Shown: positions 8,266 to 16,440 of the stretch, piece by piece
Layout of the letters: each line of letters starts with the position of its first letter
How positions within the stretch are numbered: position 1 is the stretch's first letter
DNA from: Mycetocola_B reblochoni
Lineage (GTDB): Bacteria > Actinomycetota > Actinomycetes > Actinomycetales > Microbacteriaceae
NCBI RefSeq assembly: GCF_003667525.1
Contig: NZ_RCUW01000003.1
Location: 248,001-312,000, forward strand
Direction of reading: 5' to 3'
DNA: 64,000 bases
Made by a program: the position numbers and the translations under genes
Notes under the pieces: model-generated
Databases searched by the model: none
Told to the model about the DNA's origin: nothing
The model's input: only the letters and a program-made list of their open reading frames with translations

Positions 8266-8990
8266 GCGAACGCCTCGCGCTGCAGCTGAGCCAGCCGGGA
8301 ACCGCCGAGGACACCCAGGTCGAGCAGGGCGTTGAGCTCGTCCCGGTTGAACGGAGCCCCCTCCGCCGTCCCCTGCACCTCAATGAAGTCGCCGGAGCCG
8401 TTCACCACGATGTTCATGTCCGTCTCGGCGCGGACATCCTCCGTGTATGCCAGATCAAGCATGGGCCTCCCCGACACGATCCCCACTGACACGGCGGAGA
8501 CCGAGTCGGTGAGGGGCGTCGCCTTCGCCGAGACGAGGCGCTTCTCCACTGCCCAGTCGATCGCGTCGGACAGAGCGACGAAGGCCCCGGTGATCGCGGC
8601 GGTCCTGGTGCCACCGTCCGCCTGCAGCACGTCGCAGTCGACGACGATCGTGTTCTCGCCGAGCGCCTTCGTATCGACGACTGCGCGCATGCTGCGCCCG
8701 ATCAGGCGGGAGATCTCGTGTGTGCGGCCGCCGATCTTGCCCTTGACCGACTCACGATCGGACCGTGAATTGGTCGCACGGGGGAGCATGGCGTACTCCG
8801 CCGTGACCCAGCCCCTCCCCTTGCCGGTCAGCCAGCGGGGGACGCCGGCGGTGAGCGACGCGGTGCACAGCACCCGGGTCCGACCGAAGGAGATCAGTGC
8901 CGACCCCTCCGCCTGCTCACTCCAACCGCGTTCGATGGTGACGGATCGCAGCTCGTCGTCGGCGCGTCCGTCGATGCGGGTGTCGGTCAT
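8262..8990 (-). CDS. rph: Ribonuclease PH
   Basis: 242 residues. This phosphorolytic 3'-5' exoribonuclease trims tRNA 3' ends. The whole family architecture is present: 'GWSEQAEGSALISFGRTRVLCTASL' near the N terminus (quoted here in overlapping parts: GWSEQAEGSAL, ISFGRTRVLCTASL), 'SRLIGRSMRAVVD', 'DVLQADGGTRTAAITGAF' and 'DLAYTEDVRAETDMN'. The ATG at 8990 has a strong GAGGAGG seven bases upstream. The gene follows murI by about ten bases and overlaps rdgB, so murI-rph-rdgB form one operon. Confidence 0.96.
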   Translation of the reverse strand: MTDTRIDGRADDELRSVTIERGWSEQAEGSALISFGRTRVLCTASLTAGVPRWLTGKGRGWVTAEYAMLPRATNSRSDRESVKGKIGGRTHEISRLIGRSMRAVVDTKALGENTIVVDCDVLQADGGTRTAAITGAFVALSDAIDWAVEKRLVSAKATPLTDSVSAVSVGIVSGRPMLDLAYTEDVRAETDMNIVVNGSGDFIEVQGTAEGAPFNRDELNALLDLGVLGGSRLAQLQREAFA

Positions 8991-9000
8991 ATGTTCCTCC

Positions 9001-9843
9001 TCAGTGTGCGGCGTTCTGCTCGCGCAGTCGCCGAAGATCGATGGTTCCCGTCTGCACCAGCTCGACGCGGGCGATCTCTCGCCCCATGAGACGGTGGGCG
9101 AGGCCGAGGAACTCCTCCGCGCTCACCCCCGTCGCCTCGTAGTGGTGCTCGGGAGGGGTCGTGCTCGTGCGTTCCGCGTCACTGGCCACCAGCGTGCGGT
9201 AGACGTCGTTCGCGGTCTCTGTGTCGCTGGAGACCAGCGCGACGTCGGGGCCCATGACGTAGGAGATCGCCCCGCGTAGGTACGGGTAGTGCGTGCAGCC
9301 GAGGACGAGCGTGTCGACGTCGGCCGCGCGGAGCGGCTCCAGATAGGCGGCGGCCGTCGTGAGCACCTCGGGGCCGGAGGTCACCCCCGCCTCGACGAAC
9401 TCGACGAACCGCGGACACGCCTGCGCGACGATCTCCAGATCGGGGGCCGCCGCGAAGGCGTCCTGGTAGGCACGGGAGGCGATCGTCCCCTCGGTGCCGA
9501 TGACGCCGATCCTGCCGCTGCGGGTGGCCCGCACGGCGGAGCGGACGGCGGGCTGGATCACCTCGATCACGGGAACGTCGTACCGCTCCCTCGCGTCCCT
9601 GAGGACGGCGGCCGAGGCCGTGTTGCAGGCGATCACGAGCATTTTCACGCCGCGTTCGACGAGCTCGTCCATGATCTCGAGCGCATAGCTGCGGACCTGC
9701 GCGATCGACTTCGGACCGTACGGCGATCGCGCTGTGTCCCCGATGTAGTGGATCCGCTCGTTGGGCAGTTGGGACTGGATCGCCCGTGCAACGGTCAGTC
9801 CGCCCACCCCGGAGTCGAAGATCCCAATCGGTGCATCGTTCAC
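9001..9843 (-). CDS. murI: Glutamate racemase
   Basis: About 280 residues. It makes D-glutamate for peptidoglycan. Motifs are 'PIGIFDSGVGGLTVARAI' at the N terminus and the two catalytic cysteines in 'VIACNTASAA' and 'VLGCTHYPY'. I chose the GTG at 9843, just before the conserved N terminus; GTG at 9849 and an upstream ATG at 9903 are alternatives, but the latter lies inside the divergent pncB promoter. A minus-strand TAGGCT ends nine bases before the start, so the leader would be almost absent. First gene of murI-rph-rdgB. Confidence 0.94.
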   Translation of the reverse strand: MNDAPIGIFDSGVGGLTVARAIQSQLPNERIHYIGDTARSPYGPKSIAQVRSYALEIMDELVERGVKMLVIACNTASAAVLRDARERYDVPVIEVIQPAVRSAVRATRSGRIGVIGTEGTIASRAYQDAFAAAPDLEIVAQACPRFVEFVEAGVTSGPEVLTTAAAYLEPLRAADVDTLVLGCTHYPYLRGAISYVMGPDVALVSSDTETANDVYRTLVASDAERTSTTPPEHHYEATGVSAEEFLGLAHRLMGREIARVELVQTGTIDLRRLREQNAAH

Positions 9844-9889
9844 GGGCACCCAGCCTACGCTGTCCCCGATCGTCAGGGGGCCGTCTCGA

Positions 9890-9895
9890 TATGCT
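9890..9895 (+). promoter_or_regulatory. Leaderless -10 element of pncB
   Basis: TATGCT ends at -7 from the ATG at 9902, and there is no Shine-Dalgarno. This is the geometry of a leaderless transcript. Confidence 0.6.
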
Positions 9896-9901
9896 TTCAT
9901 C

Positions 9902-11212
9902 ATGACCGCATCGACCGCGCTGCTGACCGATCGCTACGAGCTCACCATGATCGACGCCGCGCGTCAGAACGGGACGGCCGACCGCCTCTGCCTGTTCGAG
10001 GCGTTCGCCCGACGCCTGCCCGGCGCCCGCCGCTACGGCGTCGTCGCGGGGACCGGCCGACTCCTCGAGCTCGTCCGCGACTTCCGCTTCGGGGACGAGG
10101 AGCTGCGCTCGCTCGCGGACAACGACGTCGTCTCCCCCGGAACGCTGGACTGGCTCGCCGACTACCGCTTCCGCGGCACCATCAGGGGCTACCGCGAGGG
10201 AGAGGTGTACTTCCCCCAGTCGCCGCTGCTGACCGTCGAATCGTCCTTCGCCGAGGGCGTCCTGCTGGAGACGCTGATCCTCAGCGTCCTCAACTACGAC
10301 AGCGCGGTGGCCACCGCGGCGAGTCGCATGGTCAGCGCGGCCGGTGAGCGCCCCCTCGCGGAGATGGGCTCGCGCCGCGCCAACGAGAACGCGGCGGTCG
10401 CCGCCGCGCGCGCGGCGTACATCGCCGGCTTCTCGGCCACGAGCAATCTCGAGGCGGGTCGCCGATGGGGAGTTCCGACCATGGGCACCGCCGCACACGC
10501 GTTCACCCTCCTCCACGACAGCGAGGAGGAGGCGTTCCGGGCGCAGATCGCGGCGAACGGCGTCGACACCACGCTCCTGGTCGACACCTACGACGTGCGC
10601 AGCGGCGTCGAGACCGCGGTGCGTGTCGCCGGTCCGGGCCTGGGTGCCGTGCGCCTCGACTCGGGCGACCTGGGGATCCTCGTACGCCAGGTGCGCGAGC
10701 AGCTCGACCGGCTGGGCGCCCCGAACACGAAGATCACCGTCACCAACGACCTCGACGAACACGCGATCGCGGCCCTCGCCGCGGCGCCGGTCGACTCCTA
10801 CGGGGTCGGCACCTCCGTGGTCACCGGGTCGGGCTCCCCCGCCGCGGGGATGGTCTACAAGCTCGTCGCCCACAGGAACGGCGTGGACGAGGACTGGACG
10901 CCCGTGGCCAAGCGCTCCGTCGGCAAGGCGTCTCTCGGCGGCCGGAAGACCGCGCACCGGCTGTTCGACGAGCACGGTGTGGCGACGGCCGAGCAGGTCA
11001 GCCGCGAGGACCACTCCGACGGGATCCCCGACCGCTCCGCGCGTGCGCTGATCGTCCCTCTGATCACCGAGGGAGAGCTCGACGAGACGGCCATCGGGGT
11101 CGATGGGGTCCGGACCGCCCGCGAGCATCGGGCCCGTGCGATCGAGGAGCTGCCGGCCGATGCTTTCCGCCTCGGCCGGGGCGACCCCGCGCTGCCCACC
11201 CTGCTCAGCTGA
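9902..11212 (+). CDS. pncB: Nicotinate phosphoribosyltransferase
   Basis: 436 residues. It converts nicotinate, PRPP and ATP to nicotinate mononucleotide in NAD salvage. It starts with the family hallmark 'TDRYELTMIDAARQNG' (substrate loop) and contains 'AEMGSRRANE', 'GVPTMGTAAHAF' with the histidine that is autophosphorylated in the family, 'GAVRLDSGDLG' and 'SYGVGTSVVTG' for the PRPP site. ATG 9902 is chosen because the homology begins within ten residues of it and a leaderless -10 is in place. A longer open frame from 9761 runs through the divergent murI start and is not coding. Confidence 0.95.
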   Translation: MTASTALLTDRYELTMIDAARQNGTADRLCLFEAFARRLPGARRYGVVAGTGRLLELVRDFRFGDEELRSLADNDVVSPGTLDWLADYRFRGTIRGYREGEVYFPQSPLLTVESSFAEGVLLETLILSVLNYDSAVATAASRMVSAAGERPLAEMGSRRANENAAVAAARAAYIAGFSATSNLEAGRRWGVPTMGTAAHAFTLLHDSEEEAFRAQIAANGVDTTLLVDTYDVRSGVETAVRVAGPGLGAVRLDSGDLGILVRQVREQLDRLGAPNTKITVTNDLDEHAIAALAAAPVDSYGVGTSVVTGSGSPAAGMVYKLVAHRNGVDEDWTPVAKRSVGKASLGGRKTAHRLFDEHGVATAEQVSREDHSDGIPDRSARALIVPLITEGELDETAIGVDGVRTAREHRARAIEELPADAFRLGRGDPALPTLLS

Positions 11213-11346
11213 TCCGATCGGCCACTCGCACGCCTCCGCGGCCCCGCGCGTCGCGGCCGCGCACGCGGCGTCGCGTGGGCCCCGCGATCACGCACGGCAT
11301 CCACCACGGACGCGGCGTCGGCGTCGGCGAGCGGGCGTATCGGCGT

Positions 11347-11634
11347 CTACTCGCCGCGCATCTTCTCGTAGATCGCCTTGCAGCTCGGGCACACGGGGAA
11401 CTTCTCGGGGTCACGGCCCGGTGTCCACTTCTTGCCGCAGAGCGCGCGCACCGGCTTGCCGGTCATCGCCGACTGGAGGATTTTCTCCTTCTTCACGTAG
11501 TGGGAGAAACGCTCGTGGTCGCCCGGATCGATCGTCTCGTTCTCGAGCAGCTTCTCGAGTTCGCGGTCCAGCGTGGCCGTGCCGCCACCGCTCAGCGTTC
11601 CGGGGTCCTCTGTGCGCGCGTAGACATCAAGCAT
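11347..11634 (-). CDS. DUF3039 domain protein, small zinc-ribbon-like
   Basis: 95 residues, belonging to an actinobacteria-restricted family of unknown function. The C-terminal half carries 'RALCGKKWTPGRDPEKFP' followed by 'VCPSCKAIYEKM', three cysteines plus a conserved histidine region (DHERFSHYVKK) that could bind one zinc ion. The N-terminal half is acidic. It has a leaderless-type promoter (TAGAAT ending at -7). It stands alone: pncB converges with it, and an ABC transporter gene ends 50 bases upstream. Confidence 0.85.
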   Translation of the reverse strand: MLDVYARTEDPGTLSGGGTATLDRELEKLLENETIDPGDHERFSHYVKKEKILQSAMTGKPVRALCGKKWTPGRDPEKFPVCPSCKAIYEKMRGE

Positions 11635-11640
11635 GTGACG

Positions 11641-11646
11641 ATTCTA
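11641..11646 (-). promoter_or_regulatory. Leaderless -10 element of the DUF3039 gene
   Basis: Minus-strand TAGAAT ends at -7 from the ATG at 11634; there is no Shine-Dalgarno. Confidence 0.6.
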
Positions 11647-11685
11647 CCGCCGGGCGGCGCACGGCCGTGCGCCGGAGGAGAACGG

Positions 11686-13254
11686 TCAGCGACGGGTCGC
11701 GAAGGTCATCAGCTCGGGTCCGCGGCGCGCAAGGGAGAACACCGCGGCGCTCGTCCCCACCAGCAGCACGACCAGGCCGCCGCCGAGCCCGACGAGGAAC
11801 GACAGCCAGTACCAGCTCTCGCCCCCGCCCGTCAGTCCGATGATCGCGAGCACCACGGCCGGGGCCCCGAGCAGCAAGGTGCCCAACAGGCTCACGGCTT
11901 GCGAGGTCACGGCGTTCGATCCCGCATCCTGGGGCTGCTGGAACGGGCTGTCCCCCGGCTGCACGGCGGGGTACGGATAGCGCACGCTCGCCACGCTGCC
12001 GACGCCGACCGCGATCAGGAACAGTCCCGATGACACGCCCACGACGGCCGGAATCACGGACCAGTCGCCGTACAGGAACGTCGTCAGCGCGGATCCCGCT
12101 CCGACGACGACTGCCCCGAGCAGGATCACGGGGACGTGACGTCCCCAGCGGTCCGCCGCCGAGGAGACCCCCGACGAGACGTGCAGCCACAGCGCGGACG
12201 AGTCCAGGGCGAGGTCGTTGTGCACCTGCCACCCGATGAGCGTCACGATGAACGGCAGTGGGATGAGGGCGACGACGTTGAGCGGAACGCCCGCGACCGC
12301 GAGCGGGGGCACCATGAGGAGCGGGATCAGGGGGATGGCGACGATCGGCACCCAGTAGCGGCGGTCGGTGGTCCAGTAGATGAGCGAGCGCGCCGCAACC
12401 GCGCCGAAACCGTTGCCGGGGAGAACATCGAACCAGCCCAGCCCCGAGCCCGTCCTCCCGGGGGCGTCGCGTCGGATGTCGACGGTCGAACGGATGACGA
12501 CGAGCGCCCAGACGCCCCAGAGCACCAAGAGAGTGACCAGCTGCAGCAGCAGCTGACCGACAAGGGAGACGATCATCCCCTGCGCGGTGTCCCCCGGCAG
12601 GGACCAGGCGGCTCCGAAGGGCGTCCAGGCGACGACCTGGGCGATGCCACCGAATGCCCCGGCGTCGCCTGTGCCGCGCTGGATGCCGGCCAGCAGCAGA
12701 AGCGCGGGTCCGACGAGCAGGACCCCGATTACGGCGAGCGGGATGACCAGCGACCGGCCGCTCCGCGGCGGAAGCAGACGTGATGCGACGGCGACGGCGA
12801 TCCGGTTCACCAGGGTCAGGGTGATGGTGCCGAGCAGACCCCCGACGATCGCGGCGGCGAGCGCGGGGCCGAGTGGCGCCCAGACGATCACCATCACCGC
12901 CGTCAGAGCCAGCCCGAGGAAGGTCGGAACGCTCCACGTCCCTGCGAGCGCGAGCCCGACGGCCAGCGGCAGGCCCCTCAGCCCGTAGGGAGCGAAGCGC
13001 CGGGGGTCCAGGTCGTCGTCGGCGGCGTTCAGGAACGGGACCACCGCGGCGCCGAGGACGACGAATGAGCCGACGGCAACGATGATCGAGTGGCTCACGT
13101 CGACGGAGGCCTCGCGCAGGGTCAGGGCGATCGATACCAGGACCACCGCGGCCCCCGCGAGGAGAAGCAACGCGAGCACGGAGACGAGTCCGGACCGCGA
13201 CCGCAGTGCGGCCACGTGCTGTCGCAGGCTCAGTCGGAGAAGGTGTGCAACCAT
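11686..13254 (-). CDS. ABC-2-like exporter permease
   Basis: About 522 residues, almost entirely hydrophobic, with roughly a dozen membrane segments from 'LVSVLALLLLAGAAVVLV' to 'WLSFLVGLGGGLVVLLVGT'. It pairs with the ABC ATPase encoded just upstream and overlapping it by 25 bases, so it is likely the membrane half of an exporter of unknown substrate. ATG 13254 has GGAGGGG upstream; the frame is open to 13788, but the extra N-terminal part is antisense noise within the ATPase gene. The family cannot be named further from the sequence. Confidence 0.8.
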   Translation of the reverse strand: MVAHLLRLSLRQHVAALRSRSGLVSVLALLLLAGAAVVLVSIALTLREASVDVSHSIIVAVGSFVVLGAAVVPFLNAADDDLDPRRFAPYGLRGLPLAVGLALAGTWSVPTFLGLALTAVMVIVWAPLGPALAAAIVGGLLGTITLTLVNRIAVAVASRLLPPRSGRSLVIPLAVIGVLLVGPALLLLAGIQRGTGDAGAFGGIAQVVAWTPFGAAWSLPGDTAQGMIVSLVGQLLLQLVTLLVLWGVWALVVIRSTVDIRRDAPGRTGSGLGWFDVLPGNGFGAVAARSLIYWTTDRRYWVPIVAIPLIPLLMVPPLAVAGVPLNVVALIPLPFIVTLIGWQVHNDLALDSSALWLHVSSGVSSAADRWGRHVPVILLGAVVVGAGSALTTFLYGDWSVIPAVVGVSSGLFLIAVGVGSVASVRYPYPAVQPGDSPFQQPQDAGSNAVTSQAVSLLGTLLLGAPAVVLAIIGLTGGGESWYWLSFLVGLGGGLVVLLVGTSAAVFSLARRGPELMTFATRR

Positions 13255-15314
13255 TCCATCCCCTCCGCCGTCTGTGCGCCGCCGACGAGCGCGAGGAAGC
13301 GCTCCTCGAGGCTTCCGCCCTCGCTGACCTCCGCGACCGTGCCGGCGGCGAGGACATCGCCGTCCACGATGATCACGACGTCGTCGCAGACCCGCGCAAT
13401 GAGGTCCATGCTGTGGCTGGACAGCACCACCGTCCCCCCGTGCTCCACGTACCGCTTCAGCACGTCGACGACGGTGGAGGTCGACACCGGATCCATCGAT
13501 TCGAAGGGTTCGTCGAGCACGAGAACCCGCGGGGAGTGGATCATCGCCGACGCGAGGGCCACCTTCTTCGCCATTCCGACCGAGTAGTCGGACACCGGGC
13601 GGTTGATCGCCTCGACGATGCCGAATGCCTGCGCAAGCTCGGGAATGCGTGACCGGACGGTTGCGGCGTCGACACCGCGCAATACGCCGGCGTAGTAGAT
13701 CAGCTGGGCCCCGGTCAGCCGGTCGAACAGCCGCAGTCGGTCGGGGAGGACCCCGAGCATACGCTTCGCCCGTTCCGGGTCGTCCCACACCGCCACACCG
13801 TTGACGGCGACCTCGCCCGCGTCCGGCCGGAGCAGACCGGTCATCATCGACAGCGTGGTCGTCTTGCCGGCCCCGTTCGGCCCGACGATGCCGGCGAATG
13901 TCCCTCGGCGGACGGTCAGGTCGATGCCGTCGACCGCGGTGGTCTCCCCGAAGCTCTTCCGCAGGCCGGTGACGACGATGACGTCATCCCCGGCAGAGTC
14001 AGCCGCGGCTGCGGTCGACGCGGCGGTCGCGGGACGACGGGTGACGACACCCATTAAGCGGGTGAACCAGTTGCCCTGTCGCGCCTCCGCGGCAGGCAGG
14101 GAGTCCTCGGTCGGCGGGGCGTCTGGGGCGGGGCTGCGCCCACCGTCGTCTCCCGACCCCGGAGCCTCCTCCGTCGGCAGGACCGCATCCGCGTCTGCGG
14201 GCACGGTCATCTCTTCCGGAGCGGTCACGGCCGGCGATGCGGAGGCCGGCCGCGCGGCCGGGTCCGGCGCCGTCTCCGTTGAGCCGGTGCCCGGGTCCTC
14301 GACGATGGAGGCGGGGGCGGCCGCGGACTCGATCCGACTCGACGACACGGGTGATGCTGCGTCGTCGGCCACGGAGGTCGTCTCCGTGGCGGAGCCCGTG
14401 GGTGCGGTTGCCTCATCCGCAGCGGCAGGTGCGGGGGTCGTGGTGGTCCGTCGAGCCGGGGCAGGACGGCGGGCGGCTGACGGCTTCGAGGCCGACGTGG
14501 TCTTCGACGCCGCCGCAGTCCTCGACGCAGCCTTAGCCTTCGACGCCGCCCCGGTCTTGGACGCCGCCGCAGTCTTCGACGCAGACGCAGTCTTCGACGC
14601 AGACGCAGTCTTCGACGCAGACGCCGCTTTCGATGCCGGCCGCGCCTGTGACGCGGGCGCGGCCGTCGCCGATGACTCAGCCGTCTCCGAGGTCGGTCGT
14701 GACGCAGCGGCTGCGGTCGTCGACGCCCCGGTCGGTTTCTTCGACCTGGCCGCCGGTGTCCGCTTGGCGGTGGGCGACGTCGCTGTGTCCGGCGTCGTCG
14801 CCGTTGCGTTCTCGGTATCGCTCGCGGCCCCCGCTGACGAGGACGCGGACGCCGTACCGGCCGGTTTCCTCGCCGCGGGCTTCCGGGCGGCCGGCTTGCG
14901 GGTTCCGGTGGCGGCCTGGCCAGAGGCCGCCGTGGTCCGCGTTCTCGACGGGGTCTTCTTCGGAGTCGGCGAGGCACCGGTGGTCGGCTTGGCGCTCGTA
15001 TCCACGGCGTCCTCGGCGGCGCCGACAGACGTGGACGCCGTCGTCGTCGCGGCCGAGCTCGACGTTCGCGTCGTCGGCTTCTTCGCCGCCGCCGTCGGCT
15101 TCTTCGCCGCCGCCGTCGGCTTCTTCGCCGCCGCCGTCGGCTTCTTCGCCGCCGCCGTCGGCTTCTTCGCCGCCGCCGTCGGCTTCTTCGCGGGCGTCGT
15201 GGTTGACGACGGAGTCGCCGCGGCGGAATCCCCGTCGGACGATGCGTCTGAAATCGGCGCGGAACCGGTCGATGAGCCGTCGTCCGCGTTAGATGTGTCG
15301 TTGCTCGTAGTCAC
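13230..15314 (-). CDS. ABC transporter ATPase with long lysine/alanine-rich N-terminal tail
   Basis: About 694 residues. Residues ~443-694 are a complete ABC ATPase of the ABC-2 exporter type: Walker A (GPNGAGKTT), signature 'YSVGMAKK', Walker B (VLVLDEPFESMD) and H-loop (VLSSHSMD). Residues 1-~442 are low-complexity. They include five tandem AAAKKPT heptads, then KPAARKPAARKPAG, then SKTASA-type hexads, ending in an Asp/Glu/Pro-rich stretch. The first part resembles the tails of actinobacterial HU/HupB and histone H1. GTG 15314 is chosen because upstream codons to 15503 are not of this composition. The tail is absent from ordinary ABC ATPases. It overlaps the permease gene by 25 bases. Confidence 0.82.
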   Translation of the reverse strand: MTTSNDTSNADDGSSTGSAPISDASSDGDSAAATPSSTTTPAKKPTAAAKKPTAAAKKPTAAAKKPTAAAKKPTAAAKKPTTRTSSSAATTTASTSVGAAEDAVDTSAKPTTGASPTPKKTPSRTRTTAASGQAATGTRKPAARKPAARKPAGTASASSSAGAASDTENATATTPDTATSPTAKRTPAARSKKPTGASTTAAAASRPTSETAESSATAAPASQARPASKAASASKTASASKTASASKTAAASKTGAASKAKAASRTAAASKTTSASKPSAARRPAPARRTTTTPAPAAADEATAPTGSATETTSVADDAASPVSSSRIESAAAPASIVEDPGTGSTETAPDPAARPASASPAVTAPEEMTVPADADAVLPTEEAPGSGDDGGRSPAPDAPPTEDSLPAAEARQGNWFTRLMGVVTRRPATAASTAAAADSAGDDVIVVTGLRKSFGETTAVDGIDLTVRRGTFAGIVGPNGAGKTTTLSMMTGLLRPDAGEVAVNGVAVWDDPERAKRMLGVLPDRLRLFDRLTGAQLIYYAGVLRGVDAATVRSRIPELAQAFGIVEAINRPVSDYSVGMAKKVALASAMIHSPRVLVLDEPFESMDPVSTSTVVDVLKRYVEHGGTVVLSSHSMDLIARVCDDVVIIVDGDVLAAGTVAEVSEGGSLEERFLALVGGAQTAEGMEWLHTFSD
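14572..14625 (-). repeat. Three tandem 18-bp repeats (SASKTA coding)
   Basis: Three consecutive 18-base units, differing only in the last base of the third, encode ASASKT-type hexads in the tail of the ABC ATPase. Flanking sequence continues as degenerate versions of the same unit. Confidence 0.85.
15076..15192 (-). repeat. Five perfect 21-bp tandem repeats (AAAKKPT coding)
   Basis: Units occupy 15076-15096, 15097-15117, 15118-15138, 15139-15159 and 15160-15180, identical to the base, with a partial sixth copy to about 15192. Each encodes one Lys-Lys-Pro-Thr-Ala-Ala-Ala heptad. Such identical units are prone to slippage, so copy number may vary between strains without breaking the frame. Confidence 0.95.
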
Positions 15315-15662
15315 GTCACCCGTCTTACCGCCCGAGGCTCCCTCGGAGAGTCGATGTACACAAGAGGATGGCGGCAGCGGGGTCCCCCGGCGGTACGCCG
15401 CAAGACCCGACAGAGTCCGCCCCGGAGACGAATCTATCAAGAACCCTCCGCAGAGCACACTCGACGGCGGCCCGTAGCGCACCGAGGAGTCACGAATCCG
15501 CAACGGAGACGCGCCAGCTCCCTCGAATTCGCGATCTGCGGGTTAGCCTGTTACGCGGAGTGTCGCACGGCACGGGGGCGACCGACTTGCCGCCCGCCGA
15601 ACAACACGTGAACTCCGAACACGCGTCACACACCGACGCCCCACTGACTGAAGGAGTGTTCC
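15315..15662. other. Divergent intergenic region
   Basis: This 348-base gap separates the ABC ATPase (minus) from the nucleotidyltransferase (plus). It holds a plus-strand TAGCCT at 15544-15549 that could be the -10 box of the latter, giving a leader of about 107 bases. Its base composition is less GC-skewed than the genes. I see no conserved small ORF, hairpin or tRNA in it. Confidence 0.45.
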
Positions 15663-16355
15663 ATGACCCCCCAGGTCGTCATCCTCGCCGCAGGGATGGG
15701 CAGCCGACTCGGCCGCACCCTGCCCAAGCCGCTGACCGAGCTCAGCGATGGCCGCACCATCATGCAGCAGCAGTTCGACAACATCCACAGGGCCTTCGGC
15801 CCGCGGACCTCCGTCACGATCGTCGTGGGGTACAAGCTCGAGCACATCGTCGAGGCCTTCCCCGACGCCAACTTCGTCTACAACGAGCAGTACGACCAGA
15901 CGAACACCTCGAAGAGCCTGCTCAGGGCGCTCAACGCCAGCGGCACCGGCGGAGTCCTCTGGATGAACGGCGACGTCGTGTTCGACCCCCGGGTCCTCGA
16001 GCGCGTCGCCCGCACCATCGCGGAGGACCGCTCCTTCGTCACGGTGAACACCGCGACGGTCTCCGACGAAGAGGTCAAGTACCGCACCTCAGCCGAGGGA
16101 TTCATCTCCGAGCTGTCCAAGACCGTCGTCGGCGGCCTCGGCGAGGCGGTCGGGATCAACTACATCTCTTCGTCCGACAAGGCGCAGCTCATTCGCCAGC
16201 TCGGCAAGGTCGACGACCAGGACTACTTCGAGCGCGGCATCGAGCTCGCCATCGAGGCCTCGGGCCTCCTCGTCGAGCCCATCGACATCTCGGACCTCTA
16301 CGCGGTCGAGGTCGACTTCGCCGAGGACCTCGACCGGGCGAACCTCTTCGTCTGA
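15663..16355 (+). CDS. NTP transferase family (sugar/alcohol-phosphate cytidylyltransferase-like)
   Basis: 230 residues. An N-terminal nucleotidyltransferase fold is shown by 'VVILAAGMGSRLGRTLPKPL', the glycine-rich GxGxR...PK motif that binds NTP, and 'GVLWMNGDVVFDP' with the metal-binding Asp. It resembles LicC/phosphocholine- or inositol-phosphate cytidylyltransferases, which would make a CDP-activated alcohol from an alcohol phosphate and CTP. ATG 15663 has AAGGAG eight bases upstream. A CDP-alcohol phosphotransferase lies 2 kb downstream on the other strand, supporting this reading. The substrate is unknown; UTP/sugar-phosphate activity is an alternative. Confidence 0.75.
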   Translation: MTPQVVILAAGMGSRLGRTLPKPLTELSDGRTIMQQQFDNIHRAFGPRTSVTIVVGYKLEHIVEAFPDANFVYNEQYDQTNTSKSLLRALNASGTGGVLWMNGDVVFDPRVLERVARTIAEDRSFVTVNTATVSDEEVKYRTSAEGFISELSKTVVGGLGEAVGINYISSSDKAQLIRQLGKVDDQDYFERGIELAIEASGLLVEPIDISDLYAVEVDFAEDLDRANLFV

Positions 16356-16440
16356 TCGCTGATCACCCTCGTCCAGCAGCCCTCCCAGCGGAGTGTGTCA
16401 GGATCTCTGTGGATTCTGAGAACTCAGCAGGGAGGGCGCT

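Noticed and set aside
15076..15192. Regular repeats that might be a CRISPR array
   Set aside because: Units are contiguous 21-base copies without spacers and are in frame with a protein, so they are a coding tandem repeat.
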